A DNA stretch of 8,580 nt from Caldisericaceae bacterium (GTDB lineage: Bacteria > Calditrichota > Calditrichia > Calditrichales > Calditrichaceae): assembly GCA_021160885.1 (NCBI GenBank), contig JAGHBR010000151.1, positions 1 to 8,580 on the forward strand. Direction: 5' to 3'. Shown here piece by piece: positions 6,258 to 8,580 of the stretch (the stretch's first letter is position 1; the number at the start of each line of letters is the position of its first letter). Below the pieces are notes generated by a model. The model made no database searches. It was not told the origin of the DNA and was given only the letters and a program-made list of their open reading frames with translations. A program made the translations under genes and the position numbers.

Positions 6258-6857
6258 ATGAATGGCTTGAAAGAAGCTCTGCAACTGCTTAGTACACGAT
6301 TGTTTTTGGTCAGTATGGTACTCTTTTTTATCGGCTATACGGTTGCTCCATGGGTTTACTATAAGGATATTAAAATATTATTAGCTTATCCTAAATGGCT
6401 TGGTAAAAAGCTGGACAAACTGGCTTCTAAAAAATGGCATTTTTTATCTTTGTTTGTATTTCTGGTAGGTATCAACAGCCTGTCTCTTTTTATCGATTTG
6501 CTTTCAGGATTTGTACCCGGCTTGCCTGTTTTGTTTGCCATCTGGACGGGATTTAACATTGGTGTGATTACCTACCATACCCTTGTCGGTAAGTTCTATT
6601 TTTCTTCGTTGTTAAATCCGGTGGCCCTATTTGAACTGCCGGCCGCTTTCATCTCTTTTTCGCTGGCGCTACAATACAATTGCGTTTTGGTTCAATGTCC
6701 CTGGGCCGAACAAATACCTCAAAGTTTTTTGGCTTATTTAAAAGCTTTTCTTTGGCTGGTCATTCCTCTTTTAATAATTGCCGGATTAATCGAAACGGCT
6801 GCCATTAAACTGGCCCAACGTATTGAAGAAGAGGAGAAGAAATCGGAAAACAAATAG
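6258..6857 (+). CDS. SpoIIM-like multi-pass membrane protein
   Basis: A 199-residue membrane protein from ATG 6258. About five hydrophobic segments lie near residues 15-34, 61-84, 87-110, 119-146 and 161-188, with a basic loop KKLDKLASKK (~50-59) between the first two and a charged tail EEEEKKSENK. The order GIN...G.PGLP....WTGFNIGV....NPVALFELPAAFIS...IAGLIETAA matches SpoIIM/DUF95 proteins, notably the [HN]P-x3-FE[LI]PA signature before the last helices and the (I/L)xAxLIE near the C terminus. Bacillus SpoIIM acts in engulfment with SpoIID/SpoIIP, but the fold is widespread in non-sporulating bacteria and archaea, where its role is unclear. No sporulation gene is visible here. One base separates it from the P1 hydrolase gene, so the two are very likely co-expressed. 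Family call is from motif memory and moderately sure. Confidence 0.75.
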   Translation: MNGLKEALQLLSTRLFLVSMVLFFIGYTVAPWVYYKDIKILLAYPKWLGKKLDKLASKKWHFLSLFVFLVGINSLSLFIDLLSGFVPGLPVLFAIWTGFNIGVITYHTLVGKFYFSSLLNPVALFELPAAFISFSLALQYNCVLVQCPWAEQIPQSFLAYLKAFLWLVIPLLIIAGLIETAAIKLAQRIEEEEKKSENK

Positions 6858-7105
6858 TAAAAGCTTCAACTAGAATTAAGAGCCACTTAAACAACGGTTT
6901 TAAAAATGTTGAATTTTGAGTGTTAAATTTTGAATTAACCCCTACAATTAAATGCTGGTTCCAATTACCTGGCTATTTAATTGTAAAGTCATATTCAATG
7001 ATTCGACTAATCTTTGCTTAAAAAGAAGGCCTAAATGCAATTCAAAATTCATAATTGATTTAAAATCACAGCCTGTCTGGATAGTGCAAACGGCAGGCCA
7101 TTTAC
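6858..7105. repeat. Convergent intergenic stretch with repeats, no firm gene
   Basis: This AT-rich gap lies between the ends of the SpoIIM-like and HAD genes. It holds a near-direct repeat with a 14-bp period, GTTGAATTTTGA (6908-6919) and GTTAAATTTTGA (6922-6933). An 11-bp inverted repeat, AATTTTGAATT (6926-6936) against AATTCAAAATT (7039-7049), encloses a second perfect 11-bp inverted repeat, TACAATTAAAT (6943-6953) and ATTTAATTGTA (6975-6985), with a 21-base loop. A 34-codon minus-strand frame (6948-7052) lies between them but has no ribosome site. Confidence 0.6.
7071..7098 (-). terminator. Terminator-like hairpin after the HAD gene
   Basis: Read on the minus strand, GCCTGCC (7092-7098) pairs with GACAGGC (7071-7077) as a seven-pair stem with one G-U pair and a 14-base loop. 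It begins eight bases past the HAD stop. The following sequence TGTGATTTT is only weakly T-rich, so it may be an inefficient intrinsic terminator or a 3'-end stabiliser. Confidence 0.45.
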
Positions 7106-7726
7106 CTAATCAACCATAACGCCAAACTTCTTAAAATCTTCTTTTAATTTTTCTGGTCCCTGAAACAGAATAGCCCGCATGCCAACCTTTTGCGCTCCCT
7201 CTACATTAACTTGGCGGTCATCAATAAACAAACACTCAGCAACCTCAAAGCCAACATTTTCTGCTGCTTTTAAATAACATTTAGCATCCGGTTTTAGCGC
7301 GCCAATTTCAAAGGACAAAGTTGGTTTTTCAATGGCCTTTAAAAAAGGAAATTGTTCCCTGCAATAATTCCAGTGCAATTCGTCCGTATCTGACAACAAA
7401 CCTACTGGGTACTTTCTTTTTACCTGCCAAAAGAGCTCTTCCATGCCGGGAATGGGGGCAAAAACATCACACCAGTATTGTACAAAAGTTTCAAAATCAA
7501 GATTTAAATCAAAATCATTTTTAAAGGCTTCGTAAAATTCGCGTGAGGTTATTTCACCCTTATTCAGTTTTCGAAACAGCTCGTTTTGAAAAGCTCTGTC
7601 TAAAATGGTTGCAGCGTCTTCTGTGTTATTAGTAGAAACTCCGAAAAATCGGGCTGTTTGGCGGTCAAATTTGACATCGACCAGGACGCGTCCTAAATCA
7701 AAGATGATGGCTTTAATGGTGTTCAT
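7106..7726 (-). CDS. HAD-superfamily hydrolase, YihX-like (subfamily IA)
   Basis: A 206-residue cytoplasmic haloacid-dehalogenase-fold phosphatase. Motif I is IIFDLGRVLVDVKFDR with nucleophile D10. The usual second Asp is replaced by G12, as in E. coli YihX (alpha-D-glucose-1-phosphate phosphatase, IFDLGNVIVD from memory). The helical cap spans ~residues 20-95. Motif II is LLSDTD (S112), motif III K145 in ALKPDAKCY, motif IV FIDDRQVNVEGA (D169, D170). All catalytic positions are present, so the enzyme should be active on a small phosphorylated metabolite, though the true substrate is unknown. The start ATG 7724-7726 has AAAGGAA (7731-7737) just upstream, a good ribosome site. It stands alone: convergent with the SpoIIM-like gene, and separated from the upstream same-strand gene by ~370 bp and a terminator. 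Confidence 0.92.
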   Translation of the reverse strand: MNTIKAIIFDLGRVLVDVKFDRQTARFFGVSTNNTEDAATILDRAFQNELFRKLNKGEITSREFYEAFKNDFDLNLDFETFVQYWCDVFAPIPGMEELFWQVKRKYPVGLLSDTDELHWNYCREQFPFLKAIEKPTLSFEIGALKPDAKCYLKAAENVGFEVAECLFIDDRQVNVEGAQKVGMRAILFQGPEKLKEDFKKFGVMVD

Positions 7727-8097
7727 TTCATTCCTTTCTAAAGAATAAGTCAGAAATTTAAAGAGTTTGCGGAATTGTTACAAAAAAGAATTTCTTAACG
7801 TTGAAGCTTTTATGAAGTTTAATACACGGATTGAATGGAAACCTATGAGAAAGAAAATGTATGGTAATTATCAAAAGGTTGGTGGAGTAACCATTTCATC
7901 AATGCTCCATTCTGTAGTTTGCGAATTTGTCAAACCACACACATGATGTGAGTAATGATCGTTAAAAATCGATCTCGGAAATGGTATTTTGTCGAGAGTA
8001 AGTACAAATTATTAAAAAAATTTTAATCCGATCAGAATCGGAAGGAAGCTAAAAGATTTAAACAGACAGTATTCTGAAAAACAAGTTAAGATACAAA
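7727..8097. other. 371-bp stretch without a convincing gene
   Basis: It contains the upstream region of the HAD gene and the 3' end of the 121-residue gene's transcript. The longest frame is a plus-strand 44-codon ORF (7812-7946) with no ribosome site, and a 24-codon ORF at 7955-8029 follows in another frame. Both lack recognisable motifs. The only structure I trust is the hairpin at 8027-8042. No tRNA-like cloverleaf or protein remnant was recognised. Confidence 0.5.
8014..8042 (-). terminator. Intrinsic terminator after the 121-residue gene
   Basis: On the minus strand a perfect six-pair stem TCCGAT-TCTG-ATCGGA (8027-8042) with a tetraloop is followed by TTAAAATTTTTTT. It lies ~55 bases past the stop of the 8098-8463 gene. 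The stem is short, but the T-rich tail supports Rho-independent termination. Confidence 0.55.
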
Positions 8098-8463
8098 TTA
8101 CTTAGGAATGTGAATTTTAAATTGTACGTATTTACCTTTTTCGTGAATAAAAGCTAATTTGGCTGAATAAAGGTCAAGGACAGGTTGTAAGCTTTCACTT
8201 ACGGTTGGTAAAGAGTCAGATTCCGTGTAAATAAGAAAAGAAAGCAAGTATTTGTCGTGCATCAAATCCAGGCCAATTTCAATGGGATGCTCACTCAATT
8301 CTTTAAGGTAATTGAGGATGTAATTGATAACCTTGACCAGTGGTTTAACGTCTTTTGTTTCTAAAAAACAGCCTTCGTCAAGCACCAAATTCGCCTGTAG
8401 TTTTTTTTCACTAACAATAAAACGCATGAGTTGTTTTAGGTCAATTGGGCTTTGAAATGTCAT
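8098..8463 (-). CDS. Unrecognised 121-aa protein, possible degenerate GHKL fold
   Basis: I do not recognise this protein firmly. It is soluble, with no signal peptide or membrane segment. The pattern resembles the ATP-binding domain of histidine kinases stripped of its nucleotide loops. An amphipathic helix LVKVINYILNYLKELSEHP (42-60) sits where the N-box helix would be (N47, N51). A strand IEIGLDLMHDKYLLSFLIYTE (61-81) stands in place of the strand leading to the D-x-G box. A helix SLQPVLDLYSAKLAFI and a final strand YVQFKIHIPK resemble the closing F-x-I-x-[LI]-P of GHKL domains. No G boxes or phospho-accepting His are present, so kinase or ATPase activity is not expected. A Spo0B- or anti-sigma-like binding role is conceivable. 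The ATG at 8461-8463 has a strong GGGAGG (8469-8474) five bases upstream, which supports real translation. It appears monocistronic. Confidence 0.75.
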   Translation of the reverse strand: MTFQSPIDLKQLMRFIVSEKKLQANLVLDEGCFLETKDVKPLVKVINYILNYLKELSEHPIEIGLDLMHDKYLLSFLIYTESDSLPTVSESLQPVLDLYSAKLAFIHEKGKYVQFKIHIPK

Positions 8464-8580
8464 ACTTTCCTCCCTTTATTGAATAGAGTCTCTGATTAAA
8501 ATATTAAAAAAAAATTAAATTCAAAAATTTTTATTAAAATACATGAGAAAGGTGTGAAAATTAATCAGTAAGCTTAATGC
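8464..8580 (-). promoter_or_regulatory. Upstream region of the 121-residue gene
   Basis: Apart from the GGGAGG ribosome site (8469-8474), this region is extremely AT-rich and includes a run of nine T on the minus strand (8506-8514). A weak promoter-like pair on that strand is TTGAAT with TTTAAT about 18 bases downstream. No coding frame is seen before the window ends. Confidence 0.35.

Noticed and set aside
6948..7052. 34-codon minus-strand ORF with a faint likeness to the sigma-54 N-terminal repeat (LFKQRLVESLNMTLQL)
   Set aside because: Too short, no ribosome site, and it lies in repeat-rich AT sequence. The resemblance is probably chance.
7812..7946. 44-codon plus-strand ORF in the 371-bp gap
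   Set aside because: No Shine-Dalgarno sequence, no recognised motif, and no neighbour on that strand. Conservation would be needed to accept it.

Overview
The window is about 40% G+C by eye and mostly coding. It reads as ordinary chromosome of a diderm (Gram-negative) bacterium, because it holds a TonB-dependent outer-membrane receptor with a signal peptide. Several genes have purine-rich Shine-Dalgarno sequences (for example GGGAGG and AAAGGA), which argues mildly against typical Bacteroidota. A lineage such as Calditrichota would fit, but that is a guess. I see no rRNA, tRNA, CRISPR array, insertion sequence or phage gene.

Layout. Positions 1-591 (+) are the 3' part of a CYTH-fold protein that begins before the window. 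It converges, 12 bp apart, on a minus-strand run read right to left: a ten-helix EamA/DMT exporter (1829-2677), a 58-residue zinc-ribbon protein (1610-1786) and a YhcC/YtqA-type radical SAM enzyme (604-1575). The zinc-ribbon gene starts at TTG or CTG, so ATG-based gene finding would miss it. Divergent from the exporter is a BtuB-like TonB-dependent receptor (2800-4596). It faces a stand-alone CheY-like receiver (4778-5143, -).

A 168-bp AT-rich region with three short inverted repeats separates the receiver from a divergent two-gene unit. That unit is a P1/S58 (DmpA/NylC-type) self-cleaving hydrolase (5312-6256) followed after one base by a SpoIIM-like membrane protein (6258-6857). A repeat-bearing intergenic stretch follows. 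Next come a YihX-like HAD phosphatase (7106-7726, -) with a terminator-like hairpin, a 371-bp stretch with no convincing gene, and a 121-residue protein (8098-8463, -) that may be a degenerate GHKL ATPase fold and also has its own terminator.

How the genes relate. The strongest linkage is hydrolase plus SpoIIM-like protein, which have translationally coupled spacing. The exporter, zinc-ribbon and radical SAM genes could be one transcript. The receiver and the GHKL-like protein could belong to two-component signalling, but they are 3 kb apart and any pairing is speculative. I do not see a clear new multi-gene system. The most useful new items are the unannotated zinc-ribbon gene and the unrecognised 121-residue protein.
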